This document shows, piece after piece, positions 10,663-20,479 of a stretch of DNA of 64,000 nt (its first letter is position 1; every line of letters begins with the position of its first letter). The translations under genes were made by a program, and so were the position numbers. The notes under the pieces are model-generated. The model saw only the letters and a list, made by a program, of their open reading frames with translations, was not told the origin of the DNA and did not search any database. Source of the DNA: Chrysophaeum taylorii (Eukaryota > Sar > Pelagophyceae > Pelagomonadales > Pelagomonadaceae); contig JAQMWT010000252.1 of NCBI GenBank assembly GCA_029834535.1, positions 1 to 64,000 on the forward strand. Reading direction: 5' to 3'.

Positions 10663-11650
10663 TTGTTTGTCCCTCGATTTAGGGTAAGGATCAGGTAGGC
10701 GCGAGAGTAAGGATCAGGTAGGCACGAGAGCCAGACAGTGATCCTCCAAGCCGTCTACGGCGACCTCGCAGACTATTTCCACGACCCGCGGCGGCTCTTT
10801 CAGCGCGCCATTCTCACGCCCCGTCGAAACGATGTTGTCGATGCTGACAACGCGCGCATGACCGCGGCCTTTTTTTCCCGGAGACGAGGCGTCGGAGTTC
10901 TTTTCGGCTGACTAGGCTGGGTCGGAAGACGACGCCTCGCTCTCAAGAGTCGAGTTTTGAACTCCCTGACAACCAACGGCATGCTGACTTTGATCGCGAC
11001 CTCAAAGTCTTCGCAACCTCGACCCGTCGCACGGCCACTGCAACGGTACCGGATACATGATCGATCGTGTTGTTGTCACCGAGGCTCCTCCAACCTGTAT
11101 CCCGTAAGGCCCGCCGACGCCAAACGATCACCAAGAGCCAGGGCCAGACGCCCCGCGAGGTCGGCATCCTCTTGGCGAAGCCCGTCTTCTGCCACGTCCA
11201 GCTCTACGTGGCTCTCTGTCGATCGGCAACCCCGAGGATATCCTCTTCTTGGTCGACGACTCCACCCTACTCCACACGTGCTGCGCAATACTGATAAGCC
11301 CCCTCCCAGCGTCTACACGCGCACTATAGGTAAACTTACTGGGACCAGGTGAACTTACTGGAACCAGGTGAACTTACTGAGGTTAGAGATTGGGACTAGA
11401 AGAACTTAGTGACCAGGTGAACTTACTGAGACCAAGTGTGAACTTACTGGGGCTTTTAGAGTAAACTCAAAGCTTGGCGGCGTGTGCGGATCAAAGCAGC
11501 TTTGATTGGCGGGGGTGAGAGCGACGAGCTCGCAGGAGAGTGGGGTGAGTGTGGGTTTACGCCGAACTTACTGGGGTTAGAGATTGGGTTTACGCCGAAT
11601 TTACTGGGGTTAGAGATTGGGACTAGGTGAACTTACTGGCCTGCACTTGT
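10599..11650 (+). mobile_element. Helitron-type helicase fragment, copy A
   Basis: The unit begins TCCTAACTACTAATCGAC, continues with a TGTC microsatellite and a duplicated TAAGGATCAGGTAGG block, and then encodes the C-terminal part of a Pif1-like helicase as found in Helitron Rep/helicase proteins. Visible in three frames are VYGDLADYFHDPRRLFQRAI (about 10755-10815), TTNGM near 10970, NLDPSHGHCNGT near 11020-11055, ITKSQGQTPREVG near 11133-11170 and CHVQLYVAL near 11190-11217, the last being helicase motif VI. After the coding part comes about 320 bp with irregular GGTGAACTTACTGG repeats, ending GCCTGCACTTGT. Several one- or two-base indels break the frame. The copy has the same orientation as the gene that starts 20 bp beyond its end. 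Confidence 0.8.
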
Positions 11651-11669
11651 ATTTATTTATTACTACTTG

Positions 11670-13259
11670 ATGATGATGTCAAGAAAAAGATGGCCAGAGA
11701 TGCTGAGCCCGCGCGACTGGGACCGACGGTACGCGCGGTGCGAATGGGCCTACGGCGAGGCCCCCAACGAATTCCTGCGATCTCATCCCGTGGGTGGACG
11801 CGTGCTGTGCCTCGGCGAGGGCGACGGGCGGAACGCCCTGTGGCTCGCGCAGCAAGCTGGTACCGAGGAGGTCGTCGCTGTCGACTGGTCGCGCGTCGCC
11901 GTCAACAAACTCCGAGCCCGCGCGAAAGCCCTCGGTTGTTGTTGTGGCCTCGTCGCTCTCTGCGCCGACGTGACCGAGCCGCTCCCGGTACGCGGCCAGT
12001 TCGACGCCGTCGTCGTCGTCTTTTGCGATCCGAAGAACGGCCGCCGTGCGGAGATGTTCCGGAATGCCGCGAGCCGCCTGAGGCCGGGGGGGCTCGCCCT
12101 CGTCGAGCTCTTTGGAGACCAGATTATTTCCCACGCCCTCCTCGCGTCGGAGCTCCCGGGTTTTGATCCGCTGATATGTAGAGACGTAGAAAGGGTCGTC
12201 CTCGAAGGACCTTACCACGCGTCTCCCGAGCCGCGGCAGGTGGCGCAGGTCCTCGCCCGCGCCCCCGGCCCGGACCCGGCCTTCTGCCGCGCGATCGACG
12301 ACATCTTTCGTCGGTGCGATGGCGAACAGGACGAGGAGGAGGAGGAGGAGGAGGAGGACTTGATGCTCTCGAGGTCGGCCGCGATCGCCCGCGCCGCGTG
12401 CCGCAGCGCCGACGAGACCGGGCGGTGCCGGTACTGCTGGGCGGCACCCTGCTGCTGCCAGCCAGCGCAGCCAGCGTGGTGGGCGACCAAAGTGACCGTG
12501 GTCTGCCACCCTGCCGAGTTCCTGAGGTCGACGTCGACGGGCCGCCTCGCCGCCAGCGTTTCGGGCGCTCGATTTCGGCTCTGGCACGAATTTGCAGCAG
12601 CAGCAGCAGGAGCAAAGGACCTGACGGTCCTGTATCCTGCCCCCGACGCCACGTCCGTCGTCGATGCGACCGGGCCCCTGGTGGTCCTCGACGGCTCGTG
12701 GCGCCAGACCGCCGCGATGCTCGCCTCGCTGCGGCGGACCGGAAGGCGCGTGACGTGCGTCGCCCTCGAAGACGCCACCTCGGCGCCGCCGTCGCCCGTC
12801 ATAGATGCGCTTCACGAGGGCGCCGGCAAGGGTCGGCTCTCGACCTTGGAGGCCATCGCCCTCGCCGTGGGCGGTGGCCGCGAGTGCCGCCGCGTCCTCG
12901 CGCCCTTCGTCGACGCGCTACGACGTGAGAAAAAAAAAACACCACCAATCGTCCCCCCCCCGGCGCCCGCGTGGCAGCTCGAGACCTGGATCGCCAAGCT
13001 CCAGAGCGTCGCGAGAGACGCCTACGAGCCCTCGCCCGCGCGGTACTGCCCGCTTTGCGACGCGACCCTCGCCTCGCCAAACCGCATGCGTTCCCACGTT
13101 GCCGGCCGCCGCCACTGCGCGGCGCTCGCGACACGCTACCTTCTCCTCTCCGACGACACCACCTCCTCCCCGCGCACGGTATTCCGCCGGTTTAGCTCCC
13201 CCGCTACCCGAGTCGAGCCTCCGGACGCGGCGGTATTCACAGTCTGCGGTGGTCGGTGA
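11670..13259 (+). CDS. Methyltransferase-DTW domain-zinc finger fusion
   Basis: An intact 529-residue single-exon protein with three parts. About residues 5-185 are a class I SAM-dependent methyltransferase: DWDRRYA, the SAM-binding motif VLCLGEGDGRNALWLA, the acidic end of strand 2 in VVAVDWS, and LRPGGLALVELFG. About residues 230-425 match the DTW family of tRNA-uridine aminocarboxypropyltransferases: a Cys-rich opening (CRYCWAAPCCC), VVCHPAEFLRSTSTGR, VLDGSWRQ at the DxTW signature position, and GRLSTLEAIALAV. About residues 455-480 are a C2H2/U1-type finger (CPLC, then HVAGRRH). The DTW enzymes add acp3 to uridine in tRNA using SAM. An N-terminal methyltransferase suggests a second, linked RNA modification, which is inference. 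The first ATG is at 11670, only 20 bp after Helitron copy A. Its 3' end overlaps the opposing SnoaL-like gene by 23 bp. Confidence 0.8.
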   Translation: MMMSRKRWPEMLSPRDWDRRYARCEWAYGEAPNEFLRSHPVGGRVLCLGEGDGRNALWLAQQAGTEEVVAVDWSRVAVNKLRARAKALGCCCGLVALCADVTEPLPVRGQFDAVVVVFCDPKNGRRAEMFRNAASRLRPGGLALVELFGDQIISHALLASELPGFDPLICRDVERVVLEGPYHASPEPRQVAQVLARAPGPDPAFCRAIDDIFRRCDGEQDEEEEEEEEDLMLSRSAAIARAACRSADETGRCRYCWAAPCCCQPAQPAWWATKVTVVCHPAEFLRSTSTGRLAASVSGARFRLWHEFAAAAAGAKDLTVLYPAPDATSVVDATGPLVVLDGSWRQTAAMLASLRRTGRRVTCVALEDATSAPPSPVIDALHEGAGKGRLSTLEAIALAVGGGRECRRVLAPFVDALRREKKKTPPIVPPPAPAWQLETWIAKLQSVARDAYEPSPARYCPLCDATLASPNRMRSHVAGRRHCAALATRYLLLSDDTTSSPRTVFRRFSSPATRVEPPDAAVFTVCGGR

Positions 13260-13596
13260 TCGTCGAAACGTCCAATCGTCGAATCTTACGATCACCGTCG
13301 AAAAAAAACACGTCGCGGACAAGGCGCGTGCGGTGGGTCGAGTGGAGGAAGATGTCGACCTGGATCCCGCCGTCGTCGAGGACAAGACGGGAGTCTTCGA
13401 CAGGCCGCGGCCAGAACCCTGCCTCCGAGAGGACGCCCTCGACGTAGAACTTGCGAATCTCCACATGACCCGAGGCGACGACGGCGCCGTCGACACGGAT
13501 GGTCGCCGCCTCGGCGAACACCTCGATGATCCACTCCGGTCCCTGCGTCACGGCCTTCCGGACGCCTGCCAAGTACGCGTCCAAGGCCTCCTCCAT
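13237..13596 (-). CDS. SnoaL/NTF2-like fold protein
   Basis: Starting at ATG 13596 the frame gives 119 residues. It opens MEEALDAYLAGVRKAV and continues VFAEAATIRVDGAVVASGHV, IRKFYVEGVL and, towards the end, a beta-strand-rich part (SRLVLDDGGIQVDIFLH). This is the length and pattern of the SnoaL/limonene-epoxide-hydrolase/NTF2-like group: N-terminal helix, a line of the type FAEDATIR, then an IRxFY helix and curved sheet. The members range from small enzymes to ligand-binding or scaffold domains, so no substrate can be named. In-frame sequence upstream of the ATG runs straight into Helitron copy B, whose end is 8 bp away. The last 23 bp overlap the convergent methyltransferase-DTW gene. Confidence 0.65.
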   Translation of the reverse strand: MEEALDAYLAGVRKAVTQGPEWIIEVFAEAATIRVDGAVVASGHVEIRKFYVEGVLSEAGFWPRPVEDSRLVLDDGGIQVDIFLHSTHRTRLVRDVFFFDGDRKIRRLDVSTITDHRRL

Positions 13597-13604
13597 TAGT
13601 TCGT

Positions 13605-14574
13605 ACAAGTGCAGGCCAGTAAGTTCACCTAGTCCCAATCTCTAACTCTAGTAAGTTCACCTGGTCCCAGTAAGTTCACCTGGTCAGTTAGGTCACTTAG
13701 TCCCAATCTCTAACCCTGCGTAAACCCACTCGTGCTCACGCACTCACCTCACTCTCCTTCGAGCTCGTCATCTCCTCCGCCAATCTAAGCCGCTTTTACC
13801 AGCGCACGCCGCCTTGTTTGCGTTCACTCTAAAAACCCCGTAAGTTCACTTGGCCCATAGAGGCACCTGGTCACTCCGCTCACCTAGTCCAATATCCAAC
13901 CCCAGTAAGTTTGCTGGTCCAGTAAGTTCACGCAGTGCGCGCGTAGACGCCGGGAGGGGGCTTATAGGTATTGCGCAGCACGTGTGGGTAGGGTGGAGTC
14001 GTCGACCAAGAAGAGGATATCCTCTGGGTTGCCGATCGACAGAGAGCCACGTAGAGCTGGACGTGACAGAAGACGGGCTTCGCCAGAGGACGCCGACCTC
14101 GCGGGGCGTCTGGCCCTGCCTCTTGGTGATCGTTTGGCGTCGGCGGGCCTTAAGGGATACAGGTTGGAGGAGCCTCGGTGACAACGACCGCGATCATGTA
14201 TCTGGTACCGTTGCAGTGGCCGTGCGACGGGTCGAGGTTGCGAAGACTTTAAGCTCGCGATCAAAGTCAGCATGCCGTTGGTTGTCAGGAGTTCAAAACT
14301 CGACTCTTGAAAGCGAGGCGTCGGCTTCCGACAACCTAGTCGGCCGAAAAGAACTCCGACGCCTCGTCTTCGGGAAAAAAGGCCGCGGTCATGCGCGTTG
14401 TCAGCATCGACAACATCGTTTCGACGGGGCGTGAGAATGGCGCGCGAAAGAGCCGCCGCGGGTCGTGAAAATAGTCTGCGAGGTCGCCGTAGACGGCTTG
14501 GAGGATCACTGTCTGGCTCCGCGCCTATCTGATCCTTACTCTCGCGCCTATCTGATCCTTACCCTAAATCGAGG

Positions 14575-14609
<35 letters not shown>
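13605..14609 (-). mobile_element. Helitron-type helicase fragment, copy B
   Basis: Nearly the same sequence as copy A in the opposite orientation, from ACAAGTGCAGGC (13605) through the GTAAGTTCACC repeats, helicase pieces (about 13960-14505) and the CAGACA microsatellite. Differences from copy A include single- and two-base indels inside otherwise identical stretches. It lacks the terminal TCTGTCGATTAGTAG segment and abuts copy C directly. Together with copy A it forms an inverted repeat around the two genes at 11670-13596. Confidence 0.8.
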
Positions 14610-14610
<1 letters not shown>

Positions 14611-15624
14611 CAAGTGCAGGCCAGTAAGTTCACCTACTCCCAATCTCTAACCCCAGTAAGTTCGCCTGTTCACCTGGTCCCGTTAAGTTCACCTAGTCCC
14701 AATCTCTAACAGTAAATTCAGCGTAAACCCAATCTCTAACCCCAGTAAGTTCGGCGTAAACCCACACCCACTCACCCCACTCTCCTTTAGCTCGTCGCTC
14801 TCACCCTCGCCAATCTAAGCTGCTTTGATCCGCACACGCCGCTAAGCTTTGAGTTTACTCTAAAAGCCCCAGTAAGTTTGTTGGTCTAGTAAGTTTCACC
14901 TGGTCGCCAATTTCACCTAGTCCGAATTCTATTCACCCCAGTAAGTTCACCTGGTTCAGTAAGTTCACCTGGTCAGTAAGTTAACCTAGTGCGCGTGTAG
15001 ACGCCGGAGGGCTTATCGGTATTGCGCAGCACGTGTGGGGTAGGGTGGAGTCGTCGACCCAGAGAGGAGCATCCTCGGGGTTGCCGATCGACAGAGAGCC
15101 CGTAGAGCTGGACGTGGCAGAAGACGGGCGGAAAGAGGACGCCGACCTCGCGGGGCGTCTGGCCCTGGCTCTTGTTGATCGTTTGGCGTAGGCGGGCCTT
15201 AAGCGATACAGGTTGGAGGAGCCTCGGTGACAACGACACGATCGATCACGTATCTGGTACCGTTGCAGTGGCCGTGCGACGGGTCGAGGTTGCGAAGACA
15301 TTAAGCTCGCGATCAAAGTCAGCATGCCGTTGGTTGTCAGGGAGTTGAAAACTCTACTGTAAAGAGCGAGGCGTCGTCTTCCGACCCAGCCTACTCCGAC
15401 GCCTCGTCTCCGGGAAAAAAAGGCCGCGGTCATGCGCGCGTTGTCAGCATCGACAACATCGTTTCGACGGGGCGTGAGAATGGCGCGCTGAAAGAGCCGC
15501 CGCGGGTCGTGGAAATAGTCTGCGAGGTCGCCGTAGACGGCTTGGAGGATCACTGTCTGGCTCTCGCACCTACCTGATCCTTACTCTCGCGCCTACCTGA
15601 TCCTTACCCTAAATCGAGGGACAA

Positions 15625-15667
<43 letters not shown>

Positions 15668-15720
15668 TCTGTCGATTAGTAGTTAGGAAACAGACAAACA
15701 TCTGTCGATTAGTAGTTAGG
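14610..15720 (-). mobile_element. Helitron-type helicase fragment, copy C
   Basis: Head-to-tail with copies B and D. The minus strand encodes LRQTINKSQGQTPREVGVL and CHVQLYGLS, the helicase motif VI region with a small deletion, and AVYGDLADYFHDPRRLFQRA near 15490-15550. It closes with the segment ending TCGATTAGTAGTTAGGA written twice (about 15666-15720), as if two ends had been joined. Confidence 0.8.
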
Positions 15721-16982
15721 ACAAGTGCAGGCCAGTAAGTTCACCTAGTCCCAATCTCTAACCCCAGCAAGTTCACCTGTTCCCGTTAAGTTCACCTAGT
15801 CCCAATCTCTAACCCCAGCAAGTTCACCTGTTCCCGTTGAGTTCACCTAGTCCCAATCTCTAACCCCAGTAGATTCGGCGTAAACCCAATCTCTAAGGCT
15901 AACCCCAGTAACTTCGGCGTAAACCCGCACCCACTCACCCCACTCTCCTTCGAGCTCGGCGCTCTCGCCTCCGCCAATCTAAGCTGCTTTGATCCGCACG
16001 CGCCGCCAGCCTTTGAGTTTACTCTAAACCCTTTACTCTAAAAACCCCTGTAAATTCACTTGGTCCCAGTAAGTTCACCTGGTCACTTAGTTCACCTAGT
16101 CCCAATCTCAAACCCCGGTAAGTTCACCTGGTCCCAGTAAGTTCACCTACCGTGCGCGTGTAGACGCCGGGAGGGGGCTTATCGGTATTGCGCAGCACGT
16201 GTGGGGTAGGGTGGAGTCGTCGACTCAGAAGAGGACGTAAACGGGTTGCCGATCGACGAGACCACGTAAGCTGGACGTGGCAGAAGACGGGCTTCGCCAG
16301 AGGACGCCGACCTCGCGGGCGTCTGGCCCTGGCTCTTGTTGATCGTTTGGCGTAGGCGGGCCTTAAGGGATACAGGTTGGAGGAGCCTCGGTGACAACGA
16401 CACGATCGATCATGTATCTGGTACCGTTGCAGTGGCCGTGCGACGGGTCGAGGTTGCGAAGACATTAAGCTCGCGATCAAAGTCAGCATGCCGTTGGTTG
16501 TCAGGGAGTTGAAAACTCGACTATAAAGAGCGAGGCGTCGTCTTCCGACCCAGCCTAGTCAGCCGAAAAGAACTCCGACGCCTCGTCTCCGGGAAAAAAA
16601 GGCCGCGGTCATGCGCGTTGTCAGCATCGACAACATCGTTTCGACGGGGCGTGAGAATGGCGCGCTGAAAGAGCCGCCGCGGGTCGTGGAAATAGTCTGC
16701 GAGGTCGCTGTAGACGGCTTGGAGGATCACTGTCTGGCTCTCGCGCCTACCTGATCCTTACTCTCGCGCCTACCTGATCCTTACCCTAAATCGAGGGACA
16801 GATCCTTCATGCTCCCCACACACCCCCCCCCCTCTTAGCAGTCGACATTTAAAGACAGACAGACAAACCCACATCCTTCATGCTCTCCACACACACCCCC
16901 CTCTTAGCAGTCGACATTTAAAGACAGACAGACAAACAAACAAACAAACAAACAGGCAAACATCTGTCGATTAGCGGTAGGA
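15721..16982 (-). mobile_element. Helitron-type helicase fragment, copy D
   Basis: The third minus-strand copy. It has the same GTAAGTTCACC repeats, helicase pieces (YSDLADYFHDPRRLFQRAIL near 16620-16720) and microsatellite. It is longer because a 55-65 bp block ending CAGTCGACATTTAAAGAC is inserted twice near its outer end (see separate entry). The coding part is again frameshifted. Confidence 0.8.
16802..16925. repeat. Two tandem copies of a CTCTTAGCAGTCGACATTTAAA block
   Basis: The block starting ATCCTTCATGCTC, passing through a CACACACCCCC stretch and ending AGTCGACATTTAAAGACAG occurs at about 16802-16856 and 16870-16925. A diverged third copy lies at about 20580-20655 in unrelated surroundings. 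Its function is unknown; it may be the terminal piece of another mobile element. Confidence 0.7.
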
Positions 16983-17043
16983 CCCGCATGAGGGCGCGCG
17001 CGGTACGTTGCGCCGAACTCGAAAAGGGGCGAAGATGCGGTGG

Positions 17044-17166
17044 GAATTCACTTCAGCAAGTGAACTTGAACCACTTCACCAGCAGCCACGCAATATTGGT
17101 GAAGTCATTTGAAGTGAACACGTCACCCTACGTGGTTAAAGTGAACCTTTGTGAAGTGAACGCCAC
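17044..17166. repeat. Subterminal repeats, left edge of hAT copy 2
   Basis: TTCACTTCA, AAGTGAAC, CACTTCACC, GGTGAAGTC, TGAAGTGAAC and GTGAAGTGAAC occur in both orientations within about 120 bp. Similar motifs sit at the right edge of the element (19768-19845). Confidence 0.6.
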
Positions 17167-19767
17167 TTTTTTTTTTAACGCCAGCGCCGATCCCTGCCGC
17201 GCCCCGTCAGTTTATTCCGTGCCCCCCGCACGCTATTGGCTCCTAGGTCTGGTGCTCTTAGATTCGTTCGCATTAAATTCGGGGGGCGAGGGAGGAGTTA
17301 CCGTGGATGGGGCTCGGTGTTTCTTACTTTAGGCGATGTGAACGACCGACCTCGGTATCTTCGTCTGGTTCTTCCTCATCAACCTCCATCTCCAAAGAGT
17401 CTTCGGGGAATCATGGTGCTCTCGGCGTTTTTGAAAAAATAACTCGGTCGTGTCCGAGGCAACTATGTCCGTCTTGTCCGCGCCGAGCAACGTGTTTCCC
17501 TCGGTCAGGACAAGATTTCCATGCTCAGGCAGCGCTCACAGTAGTAGCTCTGCGCGCCATGTGTACCAATTGAACCCTTAGAGGCTCTCGCCATGTCCGG
17601 AAGGAACCCATACTGCTCCTTGGTGAGCGGTCGATACAGCTTTCCAACGTCGAGCCAGATCTGTGAAGCTGAGACTTCATCCTTCTTTCCTCAAGCTCGG
17701 GATAATGCTCTTTCCAGTTGAGCGATCTCGACAGCCTGATGATCCATAGAGTGAAGACCTGTTCAAACTCCTCCACATTGAAATCGGGCATCTGTTTCTC
17801 AGGCATAGCAAAAGAAGAAGGCACGTCGCCACAAATGTCGTCGTCCCAAGCATCGGGTGCGTCGAGTGCCGCCAAGAGACTGCGGGCAGGCGCAGGCTCT
17901 CGGAGGAGGGCGGCGCAGACTCGGAGGAAGTCTTTGCCCTTTCGTGGTGGAATGCAGTCCGTGCGTAAATCACATATTCTTCCTTGAGCGAGCAACTTCC
18001 TGGCCTGTGCTCTCTGTTTGGACGACAGGTGCCGGCAGTTGATAGTCCGAAAGTCAAGAAGGAAGGCAATCAGCTCGCGATCGCTGAATTCGTAGTCGAA
18101 GTGACGCACGTAGTTTTCATTATTCCCGCAAAACCGACGCTCACATTCGAGAATAGCCCGCTTTTGCCGGTCTCGCTGAGGTTGTCAACATCGACAGGCT
18201 TACGTGGCAAGGATTTTGCAGATATGTTCGGGAGATCAATGACTTCTAGCGTCCCAGCTCGCAGAGACTCGATCATGCTGTGCTTGATCAATGCGGCGCA
18301 CGCCCCCAGGTATAATAAGTGTTCATGTTGCACGAAAACAACGGCCGCATCCGTTATAGCAAAAATCGCCTCGAATTCAGCCAACGCCACCCATTGCTCA
18401 TCACTGATTGTCCAGGGGAGTCCAATGTTGGTAGCCGCGTACAGTTTGAGCACGTGGTGCATACGCAGCAAGGAACGAATAAGTTGGTATCGTGCCCGGA
18501 GCCTCGTCTTATTGAGGTCGAGCTTGAGCTTCGGCGATTTATTTCCCTGGCTGTAATGGCAAAAGCGCATGCAGATCCTTCAAACGTGTGCCGTAAGAAA
18601 AGAACTTGGCTCCATCGTGGGCACTGTTCAGCAGCTCCTGGCCAGCTGGGAATGGATTGAGCACCTGCTCTGGATCGTGTCAAGTCGCCACATGCCGCTG
18701 CCGAGATTTTTGAGATATCATGCATGTCACACGCTTCGACCTCAACAAAAAATTCTTCAGCGACCAATTGCGGCCCGGTCTTGAACAATGGTTGCGCCCG
18801 CCAAATCGATATCGATTCTCGCACGCTCCGCGGCCACAGAACGGAGCAGAGAAGCCGTGCCGGAATCGGTTCCGTCGTCAGCTGGAACAAGGCCCACGCA
18901 CACCGTCTCAACGCCACTCCAATCGGGCCAGATGAAGAATAGGCCAATGGCCTGTCGCTTGAAGTTTTACTTGAGTGTCCCGCCGTCATGCAGCACCTGG
19001 GCGAATGGATTGCCGAAAGCCGCTTCATAACACTCCGTAACGACGTGTATCAAGATTCGAACAAAGCAACGATATTCAGCGTCCACTCATTCAAACGACG
19101 CCTTTCGAGTCATGAACGGGCACTTGCCTTTCCCGCCACCGCCGTTGTAATACGCCTCAATTAGGTTGCGATGATCTTCGTCGTCAGTCAAAGGTGCGCT
19201 TGGAAAAAATCCGCTGCGACGTGTACACGTAGTGCCGAGCCGAGAACGCCATCAGGGAAGAGTGCTTTGCCTTGCTGGGCATGGCCATGAAGTATCTCGC
19301 AATATCCGATTTGCCCTTCGAGGCTGCCACAACGCCCACGGCCGTCATAACGCCCACCTTTTCTTGGTCTGTCTTCTGTTTCTTGGTGAGCTGTTGACGT
19401 CCCAGCTCGTCCTCCGGATGCGCAGCCTTGAAGTGGGCCCCAAGAGGGCTTGGTCGTCTGCCATGTGCCTTTCTTGAAGTCTCTAAAAACCTTCAGGCGC
19501 TCCCAGCATCGGATACACACATGCGTCGCCTTCCCACTGACGCGGCCAGGATGATTTTCCTTCAGTCGACGCACGCAGTCCCACACCTTGGAAAAACCTG
19601 GTTGATCGTCCACTTTTGCCGGGTGTGTTCCACGACAGCATCGACGTCGCAATCGGCTCGTTCTTGTGCTCCTCCTTCTGTTCCGCGTATTCCTCCTCAT
19701 CATCAACATTATCCTCCACCTCCAGGTAGCGCGGCTCGACTTCGCTCATCAGACTTGGCCGTTCAGC

Positions 19768-19845
19768 CAAAGTGAATGAACGTGAAGTGAACATTGGACT
19801 TCGGACGAAAATTTTCGGTGAAGTGAAGTGAAGTGAAGTGAACCG
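19768..19845. repeat. Subterminal GTGAAGTGAA array, right edge of hAT copy 2
   Basis: AAAGTGAATGAACGTGAAGTG is followed about 45 bp later by five consecutive GTGAA units. The same motif family occurs at 17044-17166 and 3797-3912. Confidence 0.65.
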
Positions 19846-19859
19846 CGACTCCGGGTTTG

Positions 19860-20405
19860 CCCTTCTTCTTTAAGGCGCTATCGCCTGTCATCGCGACGAT
19901 ACGACCGCCTTTGCCGTCGCGCGCGACGAGTGCCATGTTGTGCGCCATCGATGGGTTCGCAACCATGTTTCCCGCGTTCTTGAGGGCCGAGAACCAAAAG
20001 CTGCGTAGAACATCGCCAGGCTGAAGTGCAGGCTGTAGCGCGTCTGCCTTGCCGACGCGTGTCCTCCGACACGTGCAAATACAGCCTTTGTTTTGAACGA
20101 CGACTCCAAAGCACCGCGTGGTCGTGGCACCCCTGATATCCAGCACGGCTGTCGTTGTCGCAAGGGCCTCGCGCACCGGTTCCCGTGCTTCCTAACGGGC
20201 GTCCAAGACCTTGGCGGCGTTCGTCGGCGACGTGTGCCTCACAGAGCACTGGACGTCGCACGATATTTTTTGTACGCCCAGCGCTGCCATTCGGCGATAG
20301 GCTGCCGCGTCGGCTTGGGTCGTACCCTGTTCGCGCTGCTGCTGCTGCTGCTGCACGGTGCCCACAACACTCGGAACAACATTTTAGTATTTTTCTGGGA
20401 TCCAA
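19860..20405 (-). pseudogene. Unidentified coding relic beside hAT copy 2
   Basis: One minus-strand frame reads VGKADALQPALQPGDVLRSF, WFSALKNAGNMVANPSMAHN and MALVARDGKGGRIVAMTGD. A different frame further upstream (20190-20405) reads CSECCGHRAAAAAAARTGYD. The texts look like parts of one gene interrupted by frameshifts. The PSMAHNMALV part resembles a motif I have seen in algal glycosyltransferase-like proteins, but that is not enough to assign a family. Confidence 0.3.
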
Positions 20406-20479
20406 CGACTTTCTATGTATGGTTGTTCCATACAGATTGCAAATATCCCGTTTGAAATCACCTATTTCGTCACGGACAA

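Larger units (their letters stand above)
17040..19850 (-). mobile_element. hAT transposon, copy 2, with BED finger
   Basis: Read from about 19,700 leftwards, the minus strand gives a BED-type zinc finger: SKVWDCVRRLKENHPG, CIRCWERLK, TWQTTK and, one frame over, HFKAAHPEDELG. Then come SKGKSDIARYFMAMPSKAKH and YVYTSQRIFSKRTFD, YEAAFGNPFAQVLHDG, LVPADDGTDSGTASLLRS, IRSLLRMHHVLKLYAATNIG, WTISDEQWVALAEFEAIF and, near the C-terminus, FLPDMARASKG followed by AQSYYCERCLS. The last sits where hAT proteins carry their SAxSERxFS dimerisation segment. An acidic tail ends near 17,335. The order BED finger, central domain, C-terminal dimerisation region is that of hAT transposases. At least four frameshifts or stops interrupt it, so no active enzyme is encoded as written. 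GTGAAGTGAA-type repeats lie at both edges. Precise terminal inverted repeats and target duplications were not found by eye. Confidence 0.75.

Noticed and set aside
11330-11640. Regularly recurring GGTGAACTTACTGG with variable spacers, at first sight CRISPR-like
   Set aside because: Spacing is irregular, spacers are themselves similar, and the pattern belongs to every Helitron copy in a eukaryotic genome.
11679-12815. Minus-strand open frame of 378 codons
   Set aside because: Antisense shadow of the methyltransferase-DTW gene, which has clear domain signatures.
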